This document shows, piece by piece, positions 1 through 8,800 of a stretch of 64,000 nt of DNA; the first letter of the stretch is position 1; each line of letters starts with the position of its first letter. A program made the position numbers and the translations under genes. Below the pieces are notes generated by a model. The model did not search any database and was not told the origin of the DNA. It saw only the letters and a list, made by a program, of their open reading frames with translations. The stretch is taken from positions 1-64,000 of the forward strand of contig CBFDCR010000001.1 of the NCBI GenBank assembly GCA_965603365.1, written 5' to 3'. This DNA is from JAHELQ01 sp965603365. Lineage in GTDB: Bacteria; Acidobacteriota; Aminicenantia; UBA2199.

Positions 1-3000
1 AGTATTCAAAAGAAAAGAACAGAGTCTCCCCCAACTCAACCGCAGTCAGGGTCAGATCAAACCTGGCTATCCCCCGGCGATGCCGATGGGGACGCTGGGC
101 TCTCTCGCCGGGGAAATACTCAGAATATTCCCGCTGGTTCAGCAAATTAAACATCACGTCAAATAAGGGGTTACGACCGGTATCCCTGGGTACGGCTAAG
201 CGATCCACCAGATCCTCAAATTGATAGGCCTGGTTCTCAAAGGCCTGAAGTGTCCGCTCCCTGACTTCGGCTAAAAATTGCCTGAAACTCTGATCCCCAT
301 GAGGATAATTCCGCAAGGCCAGGGTATTGACAAACATGCCCACAATTCCCTCCAGATCGGCATGACGGCGCCCCGCTGTCGGAGTACCCACCACGATGTC
401 CTCCTGGCCGCTCAACTTCGACAGCAGCACCGTAAATATCGATAAAATCGTCATGGAAATGGTGGTCCCCTCCTGACTGGCCATCTCCCTCAATTGCCGG
501 CTTTCCTTCCCAGATAAAATGAATTCCACCAGGCTGCCCTCAAAACTCTGGATAAAGGGCCTCGGATAATCGATGGGCACATTTAACACCGGTATCTCAT
601 CGGAAAATATCTGCTGCCAGTAGGACTCCTGGGTCTTCATCAAGCCCTGCTGCCCGTCGCTGTTCTGCCACCGGGCATAATCCCTGTACTGTAATCGCAG
701 GCGCGGCTGTGCTTCTCCCCCATGCAGTGCTTTAAAGTCATCAATCAATATCGTCTGGGATACCCCGTCGGTGATGATGTGATGCATATCCAGAAAGAGC
801 CTCGGCGCCGAAGATTCGCTCTTGATCAACACCACCCGCAGCAGCGGCGCCTTTGACAGATCAAAGGGCCGAATAAAATCTTGAAGAGTTTGAGGGGAAT
901 GCCCAGGCTCCTCTTTAACCGTTTGGCCCCGGCCCGCGGCGAGATGTCTATATTCTACTTTAAAAACGGCCTCCCGATGGATTTTTTGCACCGGTTCCTC
1001 ATCGACTATGTCAAAGGAAGTTCGCAGACTTTCATGCCGCCTGATTACTTTTTTGAACGTATCCTCCAACTGTTCTCCATCGATATCCTCCTTGACCGAG
1101 ATAAATACCGGTAAATTGTAGGCGGTACTCTTGAGCGCCATCTGTTGAAGAACATACAACCTCTTCTGGGCAGAAGAGAGAGGATAATATTCTCTCTCCT
1201 CGCAATTCTCGATCCGGGCAAATTCTGTCGTTTTTGAAGAATCGATAAGCTCTGCCAGATGTCCAATGGTGGGGCGGGAGAAAAAGTCTGCCAGCCGAAG
1301 TTCTACCTGTAACTCCCGGTGGATAATCCCGGCGATGTTCATGGCTTTTAAAGAGTCCCCCCCCAGCTCGAAAAAATCGTCGTTTATACCGATCTTACTT
1401 ATCCCAAAAAAACTCTGCCATATCTTTGTCAGTGCTTCTTCTGCGGCTGTTGAGGGTTCCACGTAGGTTGTGGTTAACGCCGGCCGGTCGACGGCAACTT
1501 CCATCTCCTGGGGCCGGTCCGTCAGGCCGTCATCACTCTCCTTCGGCCAGCGATCATTCGTCAAAATGGCATTTAATTCCCCGGTCGATACCGCCAGATA
1601 GGGAAAACGACGGCTCAGGTGACAAAGTGCACGCCTGAAGACCTCCACCCCCTCCTCTGGGTTTATGCCGGTGTTAATCGCCTGTTTCCCTCCAGGTTGA
1701 CCCTGCCTTTTCTTTGCGGCCGCCGCGGCCATGCCCACCTCCTGCCAGGAATCCCAGCCGATACTCTGTACAAAGGTTCCATTTCCGGCTGTCCTGGATT
1801 GGTAACGGGCAAAGGCATCCTGGAACAGGTTGGCGGCACAATATCCCACCTGACCAAAGGGAGTGACGATACCTGCCAGGGAGGAACAGATGAATAGAAA
1901 ATCCAATTTCCTTCCCCTTGTCATTTGCTCCAGTGTTAGTGTACCGTAAATTTTGGCCGCAAACACTTTCTCGTTTTCCCCGAAGCTGCGATTTTGAATC
2001 ACCCCGGCACTATCGGCCACACCGGCGGTGTGAATAATGCCATTTATCGGCCCTAACTGTTCTTCCACCTCGCTAAGTCCCCTCTGCATCCCTTCGGGAT
2101 CGGCGACATCTGCCTGGAGATAGAGAATCTCGGCTCCCATCTCCTCCATCCCCAGAAGCTTGTGGATGATCTGACTGGTTTTGTCCTGGGGATCAGCCTC
2201 CACTAACCAGGTCTTCCATTCACTCTTTTTGGGCAGCCGACGCCTGCCGGTAAGAATCAGCCTGGGCTTCACCGTGCTGCTCAAATATTCGGCAAACACC
2301 AACCCCATCTCCCCTAAACCGCCGGTGATGAGATAAACCCCACCGGTTCTTAAGACCGCCGGGATCTCGTCAGCCCAGGCCAGTTTGACCGGCTCAAAGG
2401 TCTCAACCCAGCGATGCAGCCCGCGATAGCCGATGACCTGATTCGAGGTGTGATGGGTCAACTCTTCATAAAGCTGATCCAGGAGCCGATCTCTATCACT
2501 CCCGCCGCTTTCGGCTAAATCCACATCGATACTCCGGCAGGAGATATGGTTATATTCCTGCGGGATTACTTTTACTGCCCCCAATACCGTCGATTTTCCC
2601 GGGTCAAGGCGTTCGGTGCTGTTCACATCCTGCATCCCATCGCTAATGACATGGATATCGATGCCGGTCATTAGCCTTTGCTGACCGATGGCCTTAGCGA
2701 TGTTTAAGAGGCTGTAAAAGCCGCTGTACTGGGCTTCACGAACTCTCTGCTGATTCAGGGTTTCAGCGGTCTCAAGGCCGCTGTTGGTAACATTCCACAT
2801 ATGAACGATCTGTGCAGGCAGGCAATCGGTATCGGCCAACCGGCGGAATAATTTTACATAATCGGCCTCTGACTCTGGGCAAATAATAAAAGAGGAGGCC
2901 GATGTCTCCTCGAAGACTGTTCCTCTCCTGACCGCTGCCACTTTGCCGCCCTGTTCTTCGACCCTGTGCCGTAACTCTGAACCGAGGCCGCAGTCATCCA

Positions 3001-5845
3001 TAAAAAACAGATAGGTTCCCCTCTCTTCGGGCTTCTCTTCATCTGCCGGCAGCAGGAGTGAGCGTTTCCAGGAGGAGACGTAAAACCAGTCCGATACCTC
3101 CGTTCTTCTAACACCGGCCGCCCCGGGATTTATCCGGGATACTATTTTGGCGGCACTCATGCCCAGGGGATACTTGATCTTCTCAAAGGGATAAGTGGGC
3201 AGAGACAGGCGTCGTCGGCGTTCATCTTCGTAAAAACCGTTCCAGTCCGGTGATACACCGTACAGCCATAGGGTGCCGACTCTATTTAGTAGATAACGGA
3301 GATCGGACACCTGTTCCTGGGGGTGTCGGATTAGATGGTTGACCCGGCGGCCGCCGTCTTCGGTTTCAAAGCGGTGGACGAAAGTGGAGAGTGCTTTTCC
3401 TGGCCCCACCTCGACAAACAGGGCATTTTTATTTTTAATTAAATGTCTCAATCCGTCGGCAAAACGCACCGTTTCCCGAAGGTGTCGGCACCAGTACTGG
3501 GGTGAAGAGATCTCCTCAAACTCAGCCGGTCGACCGGTTAAGTTTGAGATGTAAGGAATGGTGGGTTTATTGAAGGTGATCGAATTAAATACCCCGGCAA
3601 ATTCCGGCAAAATGGGCTCCATCATTTTCGAGTGGGCGGCATGGGAAATATGAAGCCGTCGGTGTTCGACTCCCTTTTGTTTCAGCCGCTCTTCTAAATC
3701 ACCCACAGCCGCACAGGGTCCCGATACCACGCACAACGACGGGGCATTCACCGCCGCCAACGAGAGTTCACGGCTCTCCGGCAGCAGCGAAACCAGTTCC
3801 TCTTCAGAGAGAGAGACACTGAGCATGGCACCGGGGGGCACCTGCTGCATCAATTTTCCCCTCAGGGTCACCAGTTTCAGGGCATCCGTCAATGAAAAGA
3901 GACCGGATAAACAGGCCGCCGCATACTCCCCGCTGCTGTGGCCAATCATCACCTCCGGTCTGATCCCCCATCTCATCAAAAGCCTGGCCAAGGCATATTC
4001 AAAGAAAAACAGCAAAGGATGCGTATATTCTATCTGGTTGATTTGTTCCTCAGGCGATCTCGAAGAATTCTCCGGCGGCGCAGCTTTTTTTGTATCAGGA
4101 TAAAGAACCTTCTTGATATCGAATCCCCCCTGGGCCTTATAAATTTCAAAACAACGATCCATCTCTTGACGAAATACCCTCTCCTTCTCATAGAGTTCTT
4201 TACCCATATTCAAATACTGCGAACCGCCGCCGGGAAACATAAATACAATAGATCGACTCTCCATTTTAACTGTGTATGTTTTCAGTCGATCCGATTCGGG
4301 AGAGGAGAGAATCCGGACGGCCTCGTCAATGTCCCGGCAAAGCAACATACGCCGGTGTGAAAATTCACCTCTTCCCACCTGAAGAGTATAGGCGACATCG
4401 GCAAGATTAATATCGGCATTCCGGGCAAGAAAATCCCTGTACCTGTGGGTCAGCCGCTCCAGGGCCGACGATCCCTTAGCGGAGAGTAAGAGGAGCTGGT
4501 ATTCCCCACTGGCGGAGGAAGGCTCCGGCTCCGGCGCCTCTTCCAGAATCACATGGGCATTGGTGCCCCCGATCCCAAATGAACTGACCCCCGCCCGCAG
4601 GGGATAACGGTCATTTTCCCACTTCTTCAGCCCTGTATTGACATAAAATGGGCTATTTTCAAAATCTATTTTAGGATTGGGCTGCTTAAAATGAAGGGTG
4701 GGCGGTATCTGGCGATGCTTCAGGGCCAATACCGTTTTGATGAACCCCGCCGCTCCTGCGGCTGTATCCAGGTGGCCGATGTTGGTCTTCAGCGCTCCCA
4801 GTGCGCAATATTTCTCATTGGTCTTGCCAAATACCTGAATCAGCGCTTCGCTCTCTATGGGATCTCCCAGCGCCGTACCGGTGCCGTGGGTCTCGATGTA
4901 GCCGATACTTCGGGGCTCCAGCCGTGACATCTTGAAGGCGGCTCTCAGCGTCTCTGCCTGCCCATCCACACTGGGCGCCGTAAATCCCATTTTCCGGTCG
5001 CCATCATTGTTGAGGGCAGAACCTTTAATCACCGCCGATATGTGATCGCCATCGGCCACGGCATTTTTCAGTCTCTTCAACGCCACCACCGCTGCGCCAT
5101 CGCCGCCCACAGTGCCTCCGGCATCGGCATCAAAGGCACGGCAGTACCCGTCCGCAGACGAAATCATACCTTCCTGGTAGAGATATCCCGATATGGAGGA
5201 ATGCGACAGGGTCACGCCACCGGCTAAGGCCAGTTGGCACTCACCCATTAATAGACTCCGGCAGGCCAGGTGAACGGCAACCAGTGAAGTGGAACAGGCG
5301 GTATATACATAAACCGCCGGCCCCCTTAAATTCAATTTGTACGATATGAGGGTGGGTAAAAAATCCTTGTTTCTCAACTGGGCGGCCGTAAAGCTATCGA
5401 CAGACACCGTGCCCTGGGATACGATGACATAGGCTTCCCAATTAATGTTTGCCTTTGCCCCGGCAAAAAGTCCGATTAAGCCGCGATATTTACCGGGGTC
5501 GTAGCCGGCATCCTCCAGGACTTCCCAGACACATTCATGAAAAATGCGTATTTGCGGATCCAATGTCCTGGCTTCGTCCGGCAGGTAGCCGAAAAAGGAG
5601 GAATCGAAATACTCTTTTCCGTCGACATTTCGCTTTGCCTTCACATAATCGGGGTGTTCGACCAGGCTTCGATCTATACCCGCTTTCAGGAGTTCTTCAT
5701 CGGAAAAGAAGGTTACCGATTCGACGCCATTCTGCAAATTTTTCCAGAAATCATTGATGTGATTCGCTCCGGGGAATCTTCCGGCCATGCCGATGACCGC
5801 GATTTCCAGACCTGAATAGCGGGTCTCCCCGCTCGCGCTATCCAC
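1..5845 (-). CDS. Hybrid PKS-NRPS megasynthase (KS-AT-KR-ACP-C..., partial at left edge)
   Basis: Type I polyketide module followed by an NRPS condensation domain; the 3' end lies beyond the window. Domains read from the reverse strand: KS at about residues 10-430 (active Cys in TACSTS near 183, then HGTGT and NIGH), AT at about 540-830 (GHSSGE near 636; HAAH at the position that is HAFH in malonyl-specific ATs), KR at about 1150-1350 (GGLGEMG NADPH loop, SSLAG and GYCAAN catalytic motifs), ACP (FFELGGDSLKAM near 1497) and a C domain (HHIITDG near 1688). There is no DH or ER, so the module should leave a beta-hydroxyl. The KR lacks an LDD motif, so its stereochemistry is not predicted. The start is GTG at 5845, because an in-frame stop at 5858-5860 excludes an upstream ATG. 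It overlaps the preceding NRPS by 8 nt, implying translational coupling. The reading frame agrees at the AT and C motifs, so I see no net frameshift. It probably extends the upstream dipeptide with malonyl-CoA, then passes it to the next amino acid. Confidence 0.93.
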   Translation of the reverse strand, partial: MDSASGETRYSGLEIAVIGMAGRFPGANHINDFWKNLQNGVESVTFFSDEELLKAGIDRSLVEHPDYVKAKRNVDGKEYFDSSFFGYLPDEARTLDPQIRIFHECVWEVLEDAGYDPGKYRGLIGLFAGAKANINWEAYVIVSQGTVSVDSFTAAQLRNKDFLPTLISYKLNLRGPAVYVYTACSTSLVAVHLACRSLLMGECQLALAGGVTLSHSSISGYLYQEGMISSADGYCRAFDADAGGTVGGDGAAVVALKRLKNAVADGDHISAVIKGSALNNDGDRKMGFTAPSVDGQAETLRAAFKMSRLEPRSIGYIETHGTGTALGDPIESEALIQVFGKTNEKYCALGALKTNIGHLDTAAGAAGFIKTVLALKHRQIPPTLHFKQPNPKIDFENSPFYVNTGLKKWENDRYPLRAGVSSFGIGGTNAHVILEEAPEPEPSSASGEYQLLLLSAKGSSALERLTHRYRDFLARNADINLADVAYTLQVGRGEFSHRRMLLCRDIDEAVRILSSPESDRLKTYTVKMESRSIVFMFPGGGSQYLNMGKELYEKERVFRQEMDRCFEIYKAQGGFDIKKVLYPDTKKAAPPENSSRSPEEQINQIEYTHPLLFFFEYALARLLMRWGIRPEVMIGHSSGEYAAACLSGLFSLTDALKLVTLRGKLMQQVPPGAMLSVSLSEEELVSLLPESRELSLAAVNAPSLCVVSGPCAAVGDLEERLKQKGVEHRRLHISHAAHSKMMEPILPEFAGVFNSITFNKPTIPYISNLTGRPAEFEEISSPQYWCRHLRETVRFADGLRHLIKNKNALFVEVGPGKALSTFVHRFETEDGGRRVNHLIRHPQEQVSDLRYLLNRVGTLWLYGVSPDWNGFYEDERRRRLSLPTYPFEKIKYPLGMSAAKIVSRINPGAAGVRRTEVSDWFYVSSWKRSLLLPADEEKPEERGTYLFFMDDCGLGSELRHRVEEQGGKVAAVRRGTVFEETSASSFIICPESEADYVKLFRRLADTDCLPAQIVHMWNVTNSGLETAETLNQQRVREAQYSGFYSLLNIAKAIGQQRLMTGIDIHVISDGMQDVNSTERLDPGKSTVLGAVKVIPQEYNHISCRSIDVDLAESGGSDRDRLLDQLYEELTHHTSNQVIGYRGLHRWVETFEPVKLAWADEIPAVLRTGGVYLITGGLGEMGLVFAEYLSSTVKPRLILTGRRRLPKKSEWKTWLVEADPQDKTSQIIHKLLGMEEMGAEILYLQADVADPEGMQRGLSEVEEQLGPINGIIHTAGVADSAGVIQNRSFGENEKVFAAKIYGTLTLEQMTRGRKLDFLFICSSLAGIVTPFGQVGYCAANLFQDAFARYQSRTAGNGTFVQSIGWDSWQEVGMAAAAAKKRQGQPGGKQAINTGINPEEGVEVFRRALCHLSRRFPYLAVSTGELNAILTNDRWPKESDDGLTDRPQEMEVAVDRPALTTTYVEPSTAAEEALTKIWQSFFGISKIGINDDFFELGGDSLKAMNIAGIIHRELQVELRLADFFSRPTIGHLAELIDSSKTTEFARIENCEEREYYPLSSAQKRLYVLQQMALKSTAYNLPVFISVKEDIDGEQLEDTFKKVIRRHESLRTSFDIVDEEPVQKIHREAVFKVEYRHLAAGRGQTVKEEPGHSPQTLQDFIRPFDLSKAPLLRVVLIKSESSAPRLFLDMHHIITDGVSQTILIDDFKALHGGEAQPRLRLQYRDYARWQNSDGQQGLMKTQESYWQQIFSDEIPVLNVPIDYPRPFIQSFEGSLVEFILSGKESRQLREMASQEGTTISMTILSIFTVLLSKLSGQEDIVVGTPTAGRRHADLEGIVGMFVNTLALRNYPHGDQSFRQFLAEVRERTLQAFENQAYQFEDLVDRLAVPRDTGRNPLFDVMFNLLNQREYSEYFPGERAQRPHRHRRGIARFDLTLTAVELGETLFFSFEY

Positions 5846-8800
5846 TATCGTCCTCCATCAACAAACTCAAGGTCTCATCCATTGTCTCTAACGATTCCTC
5901 CAGCATTTCATCCGAAACCTGGAGATCGATCTCCTCGTCGTTTAGATACTTAGCCAGAGCCCTGACCGTACTCAAGCGAAACAGGGTGGACACCGGAATA
6001 TGTTTGTTAAAACTATCTTTCACCTTTGTATTCATCTTGATCAGGCTCAACGAGTGACCGCCCAAATCGAAAAAGTTGGAATCTATGCCGACGGCATCTT
6101 TTTCAATTCCCAGCACTTCCGCCCATATCTCAACCAGTCTTCCTTCACATTCATCCCTGGGGGGTACATAGGAATCCAGGGCGATCACTGCCGGCTCCGG
6201 TAATGCCTGACGATCTGTTTTTCCGTTTGCCGTTAGTGGAATCTCCGCTAAGGCGACAAAATAGGCCGGTATCATGTGATCCGGCAGTACCCGGGATAGA
6301 TATTCCTTCAATCCGGTGTCAGGGGGTGCCGGCGGCAACGATTTTTTGTAAACGATATAGGCACAAAGATATTTCTCCCCACCCTCCCTTTGCCGATCCA
6401 TCACGACCGCCTTCTCGATCCCTTCATGTTTCATTAACCGGGCCTCAATTTCGCCCGGTTCTATCCGGAACCCCCTGATCTTAACCTGATGATCGACGCG
6501 GCCCAAAAACTCGATGTACCCCGCCAACGACCACCGGGCCAGATCACCGGTTTTGTACAACCGATCGCCCGCTTTAAAGGGATTGGAGATAAACTTCTCC
6601 TCCGTCAGTTCCCGACTCCATAAATAACCCCTGGCCAGTCCATCCCCGGAAATACACAACTCCCCGGCGATGCCTATGGGGGCCATATGAAGATACTTAT
6701 CCAACAAATATATATTGGTGTTGGCTAAGGGCTTGCCAATCGGTACATTCTTGTCCGCCGGTTCATGGGAATCATATCGGTAGGTGGTGGCGCATATCGT
6801 CGCCTCAGTCGGCCCGTACCCGTTCACCATCTGCAATTCCCGGTTCAACGTTAGATAATTTTCCAGGGTATAATCTTTTATCGGCTCCACCCCCACCAAC
6901 ATCTTGTTCAACGTCAATTTCGATTGATACAGTTTGAGATTTTCGTACACATCCTTTAATAAACCGGGGGGGATATAGGTAAAGGTGATCGATCTTTCAA
7001 CAATGGCTCTGGCCAGTTCATGGGGATCAAAGATCTTTTCAAAGGGCAATACAACGATACTGGCGCCAAATACCAGCGGCATGAATATCTCGGCGACACT
7101 CACATCAAACGAGAAGTTCGTTAAGTTCAGGCAATGGTCGAATGGACTAAAGTCCATGTTGTAATCAGCGTACATGGAAAAAATGAAGTTTATCAAGGCG
7201 GAATGTTCAATCATCACCCCTTTGGGATTCCCGGTGGTGCCGGAAGTATAAATGACATAACACAAATCTGTTGGCTGATTGATCAAATTAAGATTCGCCG
7301 CCTCCCCCGCATAGACAGCCGCATCATCCAAAAAGAAAATGTGATCGGCAGACATATTTTGCCAGACCGCCCCATCATTCTCTCTATACTTCGTCTGGGT
7401 CAACAAGACAACGGCTCTACTGTTCTCAAGCATGAACTTTTTCCTGGCTGCCGGGTAGTTCGGATCTACCGGCAAATAGGCGCCACCCGCTTTCAGTGAA
7501 GCCACCATGCCGATAATCATCTCCAGCGAACGATCTACCGCCAGGGCGGCTATCCCGTCCGCCTTCACTCCCCTGTGCCTCAATTTCCCGGCTATCCGGT
7601 TGGCTTTCTCATTCAATTCCCCGTATGATACCTGATGATCTTCAAAGGCCGCGGCTACAGCCCCCGGTGTTCTCTTCACCTGCTCCTCAATCAATTGGTG
7701 AACGGTCTTATCCCCTGGATATTCGGCTGCGGTGGCGTTAAATTCATCCAGTATCCGGCGCTTCTCCCGGTGGGTGATGATTTCCAGTTGCGATATGCTG
7801 CTCCGGGGATTTTGAGTTAATACGAATATGATCTGTTTAAAATAGGCGATGAATCTTTCGATGGTGCCGGGTTCAAACAACCTGGTGCAGTATTCCAGTA
7901 TAAAAAATAACCTGGTGCCAGCATCAACGGCGGTCAGACTCATATCAAACTTCGATATACCCTTTCGATGTTCATAAGGGCTGCGTTCAACGGTATCCGG
8001 AATTTTGTCACCATATTCGTCCGGGTTCAACAGGGTAAACATCACATCAAACAGCGGGTTGCGACCGGTATCCCGACGGACAGATACCCTCTCCACCAGA
8101 TCCTCAAACTGGTACTCCTGGTTTTCGTAGGCCTGCAGCGTCCGCCTTTTGACTTCCTCCAGAAATTGGGGGGCCGTCTTTTTCCCGGCGGGATAGTGTC
8201 GTAAGGGCAGGGTATTGACAAACATGCCCACAATACGTTCCAGATCCGAATGCCGGCGCCCGGCCACCGGCGTGCCGACAATGATATCTTCCTGGCCGCT
8301 TAGTTTGGCAAGCAAAATAATAAATACCGATAACACAGACATATACAGGGTGGCATTATCTTCCCTGGCGAGATCCTTCAGGATTCGGGTTTCGTTCTCC
8401 GTTAATATAAACCTGACTCGACAGCCCTTAAAACTCTGGATAAAGGGCCTTGGGTAATCGGTAGGCAGTTGGAGCGCCGGGAGCTCGCCGGAAAATTCCC
8501 CCAACCAATATGCCTCCTGCTCTTTCAATAAGCCTTGCTGGTGACCGCTGTTCTGCCATTGGGAATAATCTTTGTATTGGAGTTTCAGGGGGGGCAAGCC
8601 TGCCTCGAAATAAATTCTCGACAATTCCTCGGCCAGAATCGCTTGAGATAGGCCATCGGTGACGATGTGGTGCATATCCAATAAGATCTTTGACTGCGAA
8701 GACGAGACCTTGATCAACACCACCCGCAGCAGCGGGGCCTTTGTTAGATTAAAGGGTTTTACAAAATCCCTGGTTATATCCCGGGCTGAATCGTCTAAGT

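Noticed and set aside
1..5845. Frameshift in the PKS-NRPS gene
   Set aside because: The AT GHS motif and the C-domain HHxxxDG motif fall in the same frame as the GTG start, so no net shift is needed.
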